Of a stretch of DNA of 64,000 nt, positions 1 through 9,046 are shown piece by piece. The stretch lies in the NCBI GenBank assembly GCA_026413255.1, contig JAOCZO010000007.1, positions 431,003 through 495,002 on the forward strand. Direction: 5' to 3'. The notes below the pieces were generated by a model. The model did no database searches. It saw only the letters and a list, made by a program, of their open reading frames with translations, and had not been told where the DNA came from. A program made the translations under genes and the position numbers. Every line of letters begins with the position of its first letter. Position 1 is the stretch's first letter. This DNA comes from Fereydounia khargensis. Its lineage: Eukaryota > Basidiomycota > Ustilaginomycetes > Urocystidales > Fereydouniaceae.

Positions 1-1
1 G

Positions 2-3000
2 AGCGCATCCTCTGATACTTTGTCGAGCCGACTCGCAAACCAATCAAGTAGACCGAGCCTGCGATCATTCGTGAGTCAGACCGAGGCCGAGGCTGCCGAG
101 ACTGCCGCCCTCGAAAAGGCCGAGCGCGAGTACTTGGCTATGATCGGCAAAGGCTGCGACGAGTGGGCCAAGATGGTGCTCTGCCGCATCTGTGCTTCTT
201 TCGAGATCGATGACGGTCAAGCCAACGGGACTATCACGGCACGCGACGCTGAAAAGGCGCTGCTGTCGTCTCAGCATCCTGGCTCGAATCTCTCAACGCG
301 ATCTGACATGACGATCCGCGCTGTCCAAAACCGGCTGAGTGATGACGAGCCCGTGGTATGGGTTCCCGATGTGTTTGAGGGTGACGATCTCTTCAACACC
401 AACAGCACGAGCAGGCCAACTACCAAATGGTCAAAGCATGATGACCGCCAGCAAGACCACGAAGATCGAGTCCGAACTGTGGGTGGTACCTTCTTCTTCC
501 GTGCTCGAGACGAGGACGAGAAGCGGGCCCTCTTGGAAGTGTTAGAGGTCATGGTCTACGTCGGTTGCTCAATGCTACTCGAGGCAAGCTTTCTACGCGA
601 TTCAGATGCGGGAAGGCCTAAGATTGTTCGAGTGCCGACACGTACTACATCTGTCCCCGAACCGGAGCAGCCCTCGGACCGCCGACGATCAATCAGCACT
701 TCAGGAGTACCCCGACCATCAGCGTCACCAGAGGAAGAGAAGACCACTGCTCCGCCAAAATCCCCACCTCGGGGCAACAGGCGCTGGACCAAGAGCCTCT
801 GGGGCATGTTGCAGACGAAGCCTTCGATCCCAGCTCGAACGCACTCGAGAAGGCCAAGCCAGGAAGGCGGCGATAGTTCCTTTGATGATTCTGACGCCGG
901 CACAGGATCATTGAACCTGACCCGCACCCGGACATTCGATAATGATTCCCAAGGAACAGCTGCAAGCAAGCGTGCCTCTGTTGGTATGCCAAGATCCAAG
1001 ACGATCGCTCGTGAGGATCATAGATCGTCGCTTTCCTCCATCAAAGCGTCCCTTGGTGCCGCTCTCAGCCCTTCTCACTCTCGAGAATCGTCTGATCAGA
1101 ATTCGCTCCACAGTCGGGCAAACGCGCATATCGGCAGGCTGATAAATGCGCTGGGTCGATACTCTGGTGATATCCATGGCGACCACTCCGGCGATTCTGG
1201 TCCGAGTCGCTCGAGAAGCAGCACAGCTGACGAAGACCCGCGACGTTACTCGTCCAAAGGTCTCATCGTGACGCGAAAGCGGGCTGCTGTGTTTCCATTG
1301 GCTCAACCTGGCCCATCCCCACTAACGACTTCACCTGAGCTGGCGATGCTCGACTTTTACCAGCTGCCCAAGTGTTTCGATGCTCGAGCATACATTGATG
1401 CGTTTGTCCGCTTCCAGTCCATTCGCTTCTTGACGAATGAACGCGCCGATATCGTGGCGTTTGCGACGCCCTCAAACGGCATTCTACCTTCTGGAGAGCT
1501 CTACCCATCAGCTGGGGTGAATGGCACTTCTTTCAACGGCTCGATCGCCTCTTCCCGCTACCTGTCTGCACTGAGTGGCAGCGCGAAAGGGAATGCAACG
1601 CAGTTGCTTGGCTATGAGATCCGCTCTCGCACAGGTCCAAGTCCCCTAGGTCTCCGCCGCGAAGAAGTCAGCTTCTACAAGCGACTCAGTAACAGCCGTG
1701 ACGTGCCTCTTGGACAGCTTATCGAGGAGCTCTGCGTCAGGGCGAGCGCACTTGAGGCTGATTCCCATCATACTGGCGGAGTGATTGATAGTAAGCCAGC
1801 CGCGGGAGCCGGAAAGAAGAAGGACGCAAGCCGTTCTGTTGCAGAAACCAAAACGACTGCGACACCAGAGCAGAAACTCGTGTTCCTTCACGGTGGCTAT
1901 CGGATCAACGTCACCGCCACTGTTGCCCCCGCATCGCTTGTCGAGGGCGATACGGTCTCATCTGAAGCCGACTCATCCACGCCATCCGATTTCAGATCCG
2001 AGAAGAAAGCGGCGAACAATGATGTCAGCTCGCCGAACGTTGTCAGTCACCAATCAGTCCATGGCGAAAGAGAATCCATGGAGACGGACATTTCGGCTGT
2101 GGCAGCTGCTCTGCATACCGACAAGGAGTCTGCCAGAACCGCGGTGGCTGTTGCTGAGACAGCTGTCCGAGCTGCGGAGAAGGGCACCCAGGTTCTCGTA
2201 GACGGCAAGGCCAACAGCACCGGTGGTAGTATTTGGATGTGGAATGCCAATCCACGAAGCGGCTGGCAGGGCCGCGCGCGCTCCATGTCCGAATCCACAT
2301 ACCTGATGTCCTTCGCACGATATGTCGAGGCCATAATTTATCACCCGGCGCTCCAGCGAGTTGCAGGCATGGAGCCTTTTGGCAAGACACGCGCGGTCGC
2401 TGGAGCTGAGGTCCAGAAACAGCTCGCAGAGGGCAGGAGCGAAGACTCACGCAGTGTCGGTGAAGGTGTCAACCTGGTGCGCCTCTTCCGCTCTGGCGGC
2501 GCACTAGTCAAAATCCATGCAGCGCCGATTACTACGTATGACTTGGTCATCGATGGTCCTGTGATGCATGGCAGACCACTAATTGGTGAAAGTCGCGAGA
2601 ACGCCGCAGCTCGACGGAAGGTCCGGAAGGAAAAGCATGCTGCTGAAGCGGCAGAATCACTTCGAGACGTGGCCGAAAAGCTTCGTCTCGAGGTGCAGTC
2701 TTTCTTCGCATCGATCAAGCAGCAGACAACCCTTCTCGAAAGCATCTTTGTGGCCCGTGAGCTTGACGAGACGGGCAAGACCATTCGTCGCCCTCCACCC
2801 GAAGCCGACACAGCCGACGACGAGCTTATGGGCGACATGTCGATGGACGAAATCAGTCTCAGTACCAGCGTCGACTCGCGCCGCACCATCTCTGGCTCAG
2901 CTGTCGAGCCACTGACGCTGTTGACCAAGCTTCGCTCGGCATTCCGGTCTGACGAGTTCGAGCTTTACGATGCCATCCAATCCCTTGTCGCCCCAGATGC

Positions 3001-5410
3001 GGTCAACGACATTCGTAAAGTGTTTACCGACCGAGCCAAATCGGCTGCCCGACGCCTTGGAGCATGGATGCGCAAGCATCTCAGTAAGGCAGAATTGGCA
3101 CAAGTGGGTAAGACTACCTACTCTGAACCTGAGTACTTCGCATCTGGACTACATGCTATTCCTGGATCCCAATTCCTCATTCGAGAGAGCGAGCCGCTGT
3201 CAATCGTGGCGTTCTCACTCAGCTCGCGTGACTTTAGAGTGGAGATGGGCACTTGGAAGGCCCAAGGGCGGCAAGCGGGACCAGAATTTCTCGAAAAGGT
3301 TCAGGAAAATGTCATCAACTGGCGTAAGAATGTGCTCGATGGTTCTGGCTCTCAGATCTCATCAGCCTCGAGCTTGACTTCCACATCACCGCTGCGCGAG
3401 AAGGGAATGCGGAACGTGCCGGTGTCGCAGTTGGATCCCGATCATGACGAGGTATTCTACGAACCCGAGCCTATCCAAATGGCACTCAAGCGCAAAAAGC
3501 GAGGAAGAGAGTCGTCGATTCTGTCTCTGACGCTCCGTCGTGTTGGGTCGACGGTATCGTCAGCTGCCTCCGAATCGGTGGGGAGCCGAACACCTTTGAA
3601 CGAGACGCTATCGAGCGCCGATTCCGATCGTTCTTCCACAGCTGGAGAGGATGATGTCGGCAGCGCTCTCGAACTCGAATCGACTCTGGACATTGACGAC
3701 AGCATCTCGGGTAGGGGTACAGCCCCTCGGTCAATGTCGATGTCTTCCATGCCAAGGCAACAGCCACAGACACAAGCGCAGGTCCCACAGCGTGGCCCGA
3801 GCTCTGGCACGATCAGCTCTGCGGCAACAGACAGCACGTTCCGTGGCCATGTTACTCAGGCGTCCGGGCGGCCCGTGTCGCTTGCAGGGATCTTCCAGAA
3901 GGATCTTCGCGATATGGCCGAGCTGGGATCTTCGTCTCGTGATGAGTCAGCGACGAGCGGGGCAGATACGGAGGCTGGATCTTCTTCAGTGCCTGGGGGT
4001 GGTGCTGCACCAAACGGATACTGGACTCTCGGTCGCGGAAGACTGGCATCAAAGGGATCGGTCCAAGAACATACTGATCGGCCATCCGTGCTGACGATGC
4101 GGTCGGTGAGCGAGAGTGTGGCTAGCAGCACGGGCCAGTCCTCCGCAACACAGGATGGCATGTCCCTGGCTCCCAGTACGGCGCATGCAGCCGTGGAAAG
4201 CCCCCACATCAAGCAGACGCTGATTCACAACCATGTCAAGATCTCATGCGTGTCGTGGTTTGCAGAGGAGTTTGCGGCACTGCGAGATAAGTGGGGCGTG
4301 GAGCATGACTTTGCTACTAGCCTTAGTAGGTGCCAGCCTTGGCAAACGACGGGAGGCAAGAGCAAGAGTGCGTTTTTCAAGACGCTGGATGAGCGTTTCA
4401 TCGCCAAGCAGCTGCTTACGGTGTGGTCAGTGGATGAGAAGGAGGCGTTTCTGGAATTTGCGCCGGCTTACATTCGCTACATGATGAATGCCGTGGTAAA
4501 CGACTGCCCAACGCTGCTGGTGAAAATCGCAGGCGTGTACAGCATCAAGATCAAAGACGTCAAGAGCGGAGAGACGCGACTCAAGATGAACGTCATGGTG
4601 CTTGAGAACCTGTGGGCAGGGGATGGTGGCCGTTCCGTCCGGTTTGACCTCAAGGGAATCAAGGACCGCAAGCTCAAGCTGACACCACAGCAGGTACAAC
4701 AGCAGCAGGCAGCGGCAGCGGCAGCGGCTGCAGCTGCGGTTGCGGTTGCAAGCGAGGCGCCGGGAGACAGGATAAAGAAGAGCGCTACTGAGGCTACCGC
4801 GCTGGGAGTGTCATCGGCTGCCACGGCTTGGGCGGCGACTGGGGCGGCGTCGGCGGCTTCGATTTCAGTACCGGAGGCAGCAACAAGTGCGGCGCCGAGT
4901 CCAACGGTCTGGTGGGACAGCGACTGGATTGAGCAGTACAGGTGGCGCGCATTTGTGCCCGAGTCGCAGAAGGATCTGTTCTACCAGGCGCTCCGGAACG
5001 ACACGCAGTTCCTGACGGCCTCGAACGTGATGGACTACTCGCTGCTGCTTGGAGTCATGGAAGGCAGCGGGGAAGAGGAGAGGGGGAGCGATTCAGTGGA
5101 TGCTGTTAAGACGGGTCCGATCTTGCGCTGCAGAATTGTGGACTTTCTCGGAGCGTTCACACTGGCCAAGCAGCTGGAGAGCTCGTCAAAGAAAGCACTC
5201 AAGGCTGGGCTGGAAGCCAAGGGAAACGTCACGATTCTGCCGCCGGCCGAGTATGCCAGTCGGTTCCTGACGGCGATGGACAGCTACTTTGTGGGCGTGC
5301 CGGAGCATGCAGCAGCAGTAGCAGCATCAGAAACAGCAGCAGCAAGGGCAGTGAGCGAAGCTGTGCGGCGAGAAGGGAAGGAAAGGCTGCAACTGTCTCC
5401 CGTACTGTGA
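2..5410 (+). CDS. fab1: Fab1-type phosphatidylinositol-3-phosphate 5-kinase, 5' end cut by window edge
   Basis: Makes PI(3,5)P2 from PI3P on endosomal and vacuolar membranes. The reading frame is open from base 2 to the stop at 5408-5410 (about 1,800 codons) with no obvious start, so the N-terminus, where Fab1 proteins carry a FYVE finger, lies outside the window. About residues 30-210 look like the end of a divergent Cpn60/TCP1 module, finishing with the pattern SMLLEASFLRD. The conserved middle region contains LDFYQLPKCFDARAYIDAF. The C-terminal lipid-kinase domain has the lysine region GGKSKSAFFKTLDERF (near residue 1450), RFDLKGIKDRK, the catalytic VMDYSLLLGV and the DFG-like IVDFLGAF, and is complete to the end. 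A Gln/Ala-rich insertion of about 75 residues splits the kinase domain (bases about 4686-4905). Long Ser-rich linkers are probably disordered. Confidence 0.92.
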   Translation, partial: SASSDTLSSRLANQSSRPSLRSFVSQTEAEAAETAALEKAEREYLAMIGKGCDEWAKMVLCRICASFEIDDGQANGTITARDAEKALLSSQHPGSNLSTRSDMTIRAVQNRLSDDEPVVWVPDVFEGDDLFNTNSTSRPTTKWSKHDDRQQDHEDRVRTVGGTFFFRARDEDEKRALLEVLEVMVYVGCSMLLEASFLRDSDAGRPKIVRVPTRTTSVPEPEQPSDRRRSISTSGVPRPSASPEEEKTTAPPKSPPRGNRRWTKSLWGMLQTKPSIPARTHSRRPSQEGGDSSFDDSDAGTGSLNLTRTRTFDNDSQGTAASKRASVGMPRSKTIAREDHRSSLSSIKASLGAALSPSHSRESSDQNSLHSRANAHIGRLINALGRYSGDIHGDHSGDSGPSRSRSSTADEDPRRYSSKGLIVTRKRAAVFPLAQPGPSPLTTSPELAMLDFYQLPKCFDARAYIDAFVRFQSIRFLTNERADIVAFATPSNGILPSGELYPSAGVNGTSFNGSIASSRYLSALSGSAKGNATQLLGYEIRSRTGPSPLGLRREEVSFYKRLSNSRDVPLGQLIEELCVRASALEADSHHTGGVIDSKPAAGAGKKKDASRSVAETKTTATPEQKLVFLHGGYRINVTATVAPASLVEGDTVSSEADSSTPSDFRSEKKAANNDVSSPNVVSHQSVHGERESMETDISAVAAALHTDKESARTAVAVAETAVRAAEKGTQVLVDGKANSTGGSIWMWNANPRSGWQGRARSMSESTYLMSFARYVEAIIYHPALQRVAGMEPFGKTRAVAGAEVQKQLAEGRSEDSRSVGEGVNLVRLFRSGGALVKIHAAPITTYDLVIDGPVMHGRPLIGESRENAAARRKVRKEKHAAEAAESLRDVAEKLRLEVQSFFASIKQQTTLLESIFVARELDETGKTIRRPPPEADTADDELMGDMSMDEISLSTSVDSRRTISGSAVEPLTLLTKLRSAFRSDEFELYDAIQSLVAPDAVNDIRKVFTDRAKSAARRLGAWMRKHLSKAELAQVGKTTYSEPEYFASGLHAIPGSQFLIRESEPLSIVAFSLSSRDFRVEMGTWKAQGRQAGPEFLEKVQENVINWRKNVLDGSGSQISSASSLTSTSPLREKGMRNVPVSQLDPDHDEVFYEPEPIQMALKRKKRGRESSILSLTLRRVGSTVSSAASESVGSRTPLNETLSSADSDRSSTAGEDDVGSALELESTLDIDDSISGRGTAPRSMSMSSMPRQQPQTQAQVPQRGPSSGTISSAATDSTFRGHVTQASGRPVSLAGIFQKDLRDMAELGSSSRDESATSGADTEAGSSSVPGGGAAPNGYWTLGRGRLASKGSVQEHTDRPSVLTMRSVSESVASSTGQSSATQDGMSLAPSTAHAAVESPHIKQTLIHNHVKISCVSWFAEEFAALRDKWGVEHDFATSLSRCQPWQTTGGKSKSAFFKTLDERFIAKQLLTVWSVDEKEAFLEFAPAYIRYMMNAVVNDCPTLLVKIAGVYSIKIKDVKSGETRLKMNVMVLENLWAGDGGRSVRFDLKGIKDRKLKLTPQQVQQQQAAAAAAAAAAVAVASEAPGDRIKKSATEATALGVSSAATAWAATGAASAASISVPEAATSAAPSPTVWWDSDWIEQYRWRAFVPESQKDLFYQALRNDTQFLTASNVMDYSLLLGVMEGSGEEERGSDSVDAVKTGPILRCRIVDFLGAFTLAKQLESSSKKALKAGLEAKGNVTILPPAEYASRFLTAMDSYFVGVPEHAAAVAASETAAARAVSEAVRREGKERLQLSPVL

Positions 5411-5790
5411 TGGAGAACGGTACGGTACGGTACAGTACAGTACAGTGACCATGTTCAGCCAGCGAGACCATGTGCAGAGTACTGTACTGTACTGTACTTT
5501 GCCAATCGACACTATTTTACGTATTTGAACCAACTTTTTCCAGCGCGGCAAGTGGAGGCAGAAACAGAGACGCGTGGAGGAACGGGCTGGGCCGTGGCTC
5601 AAGCACTGCGCCGTACTGCACCGCACCATACCCTGCATACGTTGACTGATGATGGCTTGCTGCGCGTCCTGCAAGCGGGGGGAGAGGCTGAAAACGGTTC
5701 AGTACAGTACGGTCCTGTAAGCGCGCATTTTGACTTTTCCCACTTTTGTCTCGCCACATTACGACCATCACGGCCATCACCACCACTACG
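5411..5790. other. fab1-pso2 intergenic region with pentanucleotide repeats
   Basis: No gene seen. It holds the fab1 3' UTR and the pso2 promoter. GGTAC/AGTAC repeats lie at about 5419-5447, GTACT repeats at about 5479-5498, and another short AGTAC stretch at about 5700-5712. Confidence 0.7.
5430..5497. repeat. 17-bp perfect inverted repeat just after fab1
   Basis: The left arm 5430-5446 (GTACAGTACAGTACAGT) is the exact reverse complement of 5481-5497, separated by 34 bases. It begins 19 bases after the fab1 stop codon. Transcribed RNA could fold into a stem at the 3' end of the fab1 message. Each arm is built from a 5-base unit that recurs between genes across the window. Confidence 0.8.
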
Positions 5791-7977
5791 ATGGCTGGCG
5801 GACCGGCCTTGAAGCGTCGGCGCACGGCCGAGCCAGCACAAGCCTCCCTACGCACATTCTTTGCTGGGCCCTCCAACCCGACGCCAGCTGTGGAGCAGCA
5901 GCAGCAGCAGCAGCCGCGGCAGGCCGAATGCCCCGTCTGTGGCAGGCAGGTGCCACTCCGCACAATAGAAGTGCATGTCGACCGCTGCCTCGACGGACAG
6001 ACAGACAAGCTTGAGCCATCGCCGCCACATGTCGAGCAAGATCATCAAGATCGACACGCCCTCGAGACAGTGCCAGATGAAGCACCACCGCTAGAGCCAA
6101 AACAAGAGAAAGAACAGCAGCAGCAACAATGGAAACCCATGCCGCTCGACGTTTCAAATCAACCCAAGCCAGAACCAGAACCAGAACATGGACCTGCGAC
6201 AGACTCAAACACCAACTCCGCCTTCTCCAAACTCATGGAATCACACACCGAGTCAAAGCAGTGGGCCGCAGCTGATGCCGCCGAATCCTTACCTCGCAGC
6301 CGAACATCACGGCCAGCCCCGTTCTACAAGATCCTCGAAGGCATGCCGCTCTCTGTCGATGCATTCCGTTTCGGCTCCATACCCAACTGTCAGGGCTACT
6401 TCCTCACCCACTTTCACTCGGACCACTACGGCGGTCTCGCCGCGTCCTGGTCCCACGGCCCCATCTTCTGCAGCGTAGCGACCGCCAATCTCTGCCGCAT
6501 TCGTCTAGGCGTTGATCAGAAATGGCTCGTCCCACTTCCCATGGAAGTGCCGACCCAAGTGCCAGGCGGTGTCACAGTCACACTTATCGAGGCCAACCAC
6601 TGCCCCGGCTCGTGCTTATTCCTTTTTGAAGGTCTCGTTCGTGGCAAGCAAGTACGATACCTTCACTGTGGCGACTTTCGCGCCTCCCCACGCCAGGTCA
6701 ACCATCCGGCTATCCGGGCGGGCAAGATCGACATTATCTATCTCGACACTACCTACCTTAACCCGAGATACTGCTTCCCTGCACAGGAACAGGTCGTTGA
6801 CGCATGTGCCTCGCTCGTTCTCGCCCATGTCCAATCCGAAACTGGATCCAGCACAAAGAGGGAAGAAGGTCGCCAAGAACCCGAGGCCGCATGGCAAAGC
6901 AGCGCATCTGCACGCGCCTTGCGAGGATGGCTCGGTCGTAGCTCGAGCTCGAGCTCTCTCTCTCCTACCTCTGAACAAGAGCTCAAGGTGGAAGAATCAG
7001 GCTTGGCCGAGCTCCAAGATGCAGGGGACCAACACGAGATCAAGTTTCAAGACGACCGAGATCCGGATGCCGACCAAGAATGTGAATGGGAAGAAGACGC
7101 TGCTGCTACTGCTGCTGCTGCCCAAGTGTGCATCAAGAAGGAAGAAAAGGAAGAAGAAGAACAGTACGACGAGCTCAAAGGGCTGGATCTCGAGGCGGAG
7201 GGAGACTTTTTCTTTGATGACGACCAGGATGCAAAACTAGAAACCGACGCCAAGGTCGAGGATTTGGATGCCGATGGGCTAGCACTTGTCAAGGCTGAAG
7301 AACAAGATACCAAGGTGGGCCTCAGCGGGGGCCGTCTGCTCGTCGTCATCGGAACCTACACGATTGGCAAGGAGAAGCTCGTCAAGGCGGTAGCGCGGGC
7401 TCTGAATACACGAGTCTTCTGTGTCGATTCGCGCAAGTACCGCGTGTACGCTTCGCTTGAGGACAGCGAGCTGGATGCGCTGCTGACCCGCAACCCTATC
7501 GAGGCCGCTGTGCACGTTACCTCTCTATTCGCAATCACGGGAACGGGGCTGCGCGACATGCTTGCTGCGCTACGGGCGCGCGGGGCCCGCTTTGACCGCG
7601 CTATCGGCTTCCGTCCCACGGGGTGGACGTATCGTCCCCCCACGGGCGCCGACACCACGGCCCCTGACCTCGCGCGCCTCATCGCGTGGAACCAGACACG
7701 CCGCTTCACCCGCGCCAACCTCTACCCGACGCGCGACAGCACCCCCGACGCCATGGTCTACGGCGTGCCCTACTCGGAGCACTCGAGCTTCTTTGAACTC
7801 ACCGCATTCGCCCTGGGCGTGCGGTACGACCGCATCATTGCCACTGTCAACGTCGGGAGCCCCTCGAGCAGGGCCAAGATGGCAAAGTGGTTCGAAAAGT
7901 GGAGGGCTGAGAAACGGAGGCGAGAAAAGGCCGGGCTGAGAGTCGAGGTCGTGCCGCGCGCAGATAATTATTGGTGA
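5791..7977 (+). CDS. pso2: Pso2/Snm1 DNA interstrand cross-link repair nuclease
   Basis: A 728-residue metallo-beta-lactamase/beta-CASP 5' exonuclease of the SNM1 family, acting in the nucleus on cross-linked DNA ends. Residues 17-24 read QASLRTFF, a full PIP-box match (Q-x-x-L-x-x-F-F) for PCNA. Residues 47-66 form a UBZ4 ubiquitin-binding finger (CPVC...HVDRC). The metal site HFHSDH lies near residue 205, followed by EANHCPGSC and the HCGDFRAS and DTTYLNP blocks. The DRMBL region starts near residue 515 (LLVVIGTYTIGKEKL) and includes YSEHSSF near 660. An acidic, low-complexity insertion (about 385-505) separates the two catalytic halves. The ATG at 5791 was chosen because the frame upstream holds no ATG. 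Single exon. Confidence 0.95.
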   Translation: MAGGPALKRRRTAEPAQASLRTFFAGPSNPTPAVEQQQQQQPRQAECPVCGRQVPLRTIEVHVDRCLDGQTDKLEPSPPHVEQDHQDRHALETVPDEAPPLEPKQEKEQQQQQWKPMPLDVSNQPKPEPEPEHGPATDSNTNSAFSKLMESHTESKQWAAADAAESLPRSRTSRPAPFYKILEGMPLSVDAFRFGSIPNCQGYFLTHFHSDHYGGLAASWSHGPIFCSVATANLCRIRLGVDQKWLVPLPMEVPTQVPGGVTVTLIEANHCPGSCLFLFEGLVRGKQVRYLHCGDFRASPRQVNHPAIRAGKIDIIYLDTTYLNPRYCFPAQEQVVDACASLVLAHVQSETGSSTKREEGRQEPEAAWQSSASARALRGWLGRSSSSSSLSPTSEQELKVEESGLAELQDAGDQHEIKFQDDRDPDADQECEWEEDAAATAAAAQVCIKKEEKEEEEQYDELKGLDLEAEGDFFFDDDQDAKLETDAKVEDLDADGLALVKAEEQDTKVGLSGGRLLVVIGTYTIGKEKLVKAVARALNTRVFCVDSRKYRVYASLEDSELDALLTRNPIEAAVHVTSLFAITGTGLRDMLAALRARGARFDRAIGFRPTGWTYRPPTGADTTAPDLARLIAWNQTRRFTRANLYPTRDSTPDAMVYGVPYSEHSSFFELTAFALGVRYDRIIATVNVGSPSSRAKMAKWFEKWRAEKRRREKAGLRVEVVPRADNYW

Positions 7978-8308
7978 TTGCCTCATCGGGCCAGTAATAC
8001 AAGGTCATGTAACGGTGCTACTTTGTGCCTTCGATCGAGTAGTGTTAAGCATGTCTGTGGTGGCTAGCGACGGTAGCTAGACGAACGATGAGGCGCGCAG
8101 CGCGCGGAGCGTAGTGATAACGAAGCGAGCGATAAGCATGCATCACGCTCGCCTGTCAGTCACACTTGCATGTGGAGGTGCACAGTCCAGCTCCGCACCG
8201 CACCGCACCGCACCATCCCATCCCATCCCGCACAATACTGTACTGTACTGTACTGTGACTGAGCCTTCCCATTACTATAACATCTCCCGCCACCAGACCA
8301 CCGCCTTC
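7978..8308. promoter_or_regulatory. cyanase upstream region with stacked pentanucleotide arrays
   Basis: No gene seen. Three short tandem arrays, all with a 5-base unit, follow one another: CCGCA-type (about 8192-8212), TCCCA-type (about 8213-8230) and TACTG (8236-8255, four exact copies). The last ends about 53 bases before the cyanase ATG, so it lies in the core promoter or leader. Confidence 0.6.
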
Positions 8309-9022
8309 ATGTCCAGCACAAGCTCAAGCCCCAGTCACGTCCTGTCGACCCTCCCGCCCATCTTTACGCTTCTGCACGAGGCCAAGACCAAGCGGTCCCT
8401 CTCGTTCGCCGACATCGCCTCCCAAATCGGCAGAGACGAGTGGTACGTCGCCGCCCTCTTCTACGCCCAGGCCAAGCCCGCCCCCGAGGATATCACCAAT
8501 CTCGCAAACGTACTCGATATCAGGAAGGAGTATATCGAGGCCGCCCTCGGTGATGGCTTCTTCCCACACAGAGGGCTCGGTGACTTCCCGCCCAAAGGTG
8601 AGTCTCGCTATCAGAACCAGAAACGGGGCCCGGGTCTAGCGTGTTGCTTGACTGACTGGATGGATTTGTACCGATACTCTGTGATCACTCCAGACCCTGT
8701 GCTCTACAGGCTGTATGAAGTGCTCGTCGTGTACGGATATCCGCTCAAGCACCTCATTCATGAAAAGGTGAGAGGACTTGGTTCCACACATTCGGTCAGA
8801 GTCCGACGCTGAAATCCTCGTCTCATCCCAGTTTGGCGACGGAATCATGAGTGCCATCGACTTTCAGGGTCATGTCGACAAGATTGAGGACCCAAAGGGA
8901 GATCGTGAGTATCATTCAAGCCTTATCCATCTCGTGCATCTCCCTTCACCATTGACAACCCTTGCATTTCAGGCGTCAAAATCACTTTCAACGGCAAGTT
9001 CCTGCCCTATCGCCGCTGGTGA
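8309..9022 (+). CDS. cynS: Cyanate hydratase (cyanase)
   Basis: Converts cyanate plus bicarbonate to carbamate and CO2, giving ammonia, so it detoxifies cyanate and supplies nitrogen. Four exons by splice consensus and frame: 8309-8597, 8694-8767, 8832-8904 and 8973-9022, giving 161 residues, the usual family length. The N-terminal helical domain reads [18 protein letters not shown]. The C-terminal catalytic part contains [15 protein letters not shown] (the catalytic Arg and Glu of the family) and [11 protein letters not shown] (the catalytic Ser), and ends GKFLPYRRW, the typical cyanase terminus. The three introns are 96, 64 and 68 bases. Its stop lies 24 bases from the stop of the convergent coiled-coil gene, so the 3' UTRs must overlap. 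No carbonic anhydrase or transporter gene is adjacent. Confidence 0.93.
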
Positions 9023-9046
9023 TCATGGCATCCATTTTTCAAGCGT

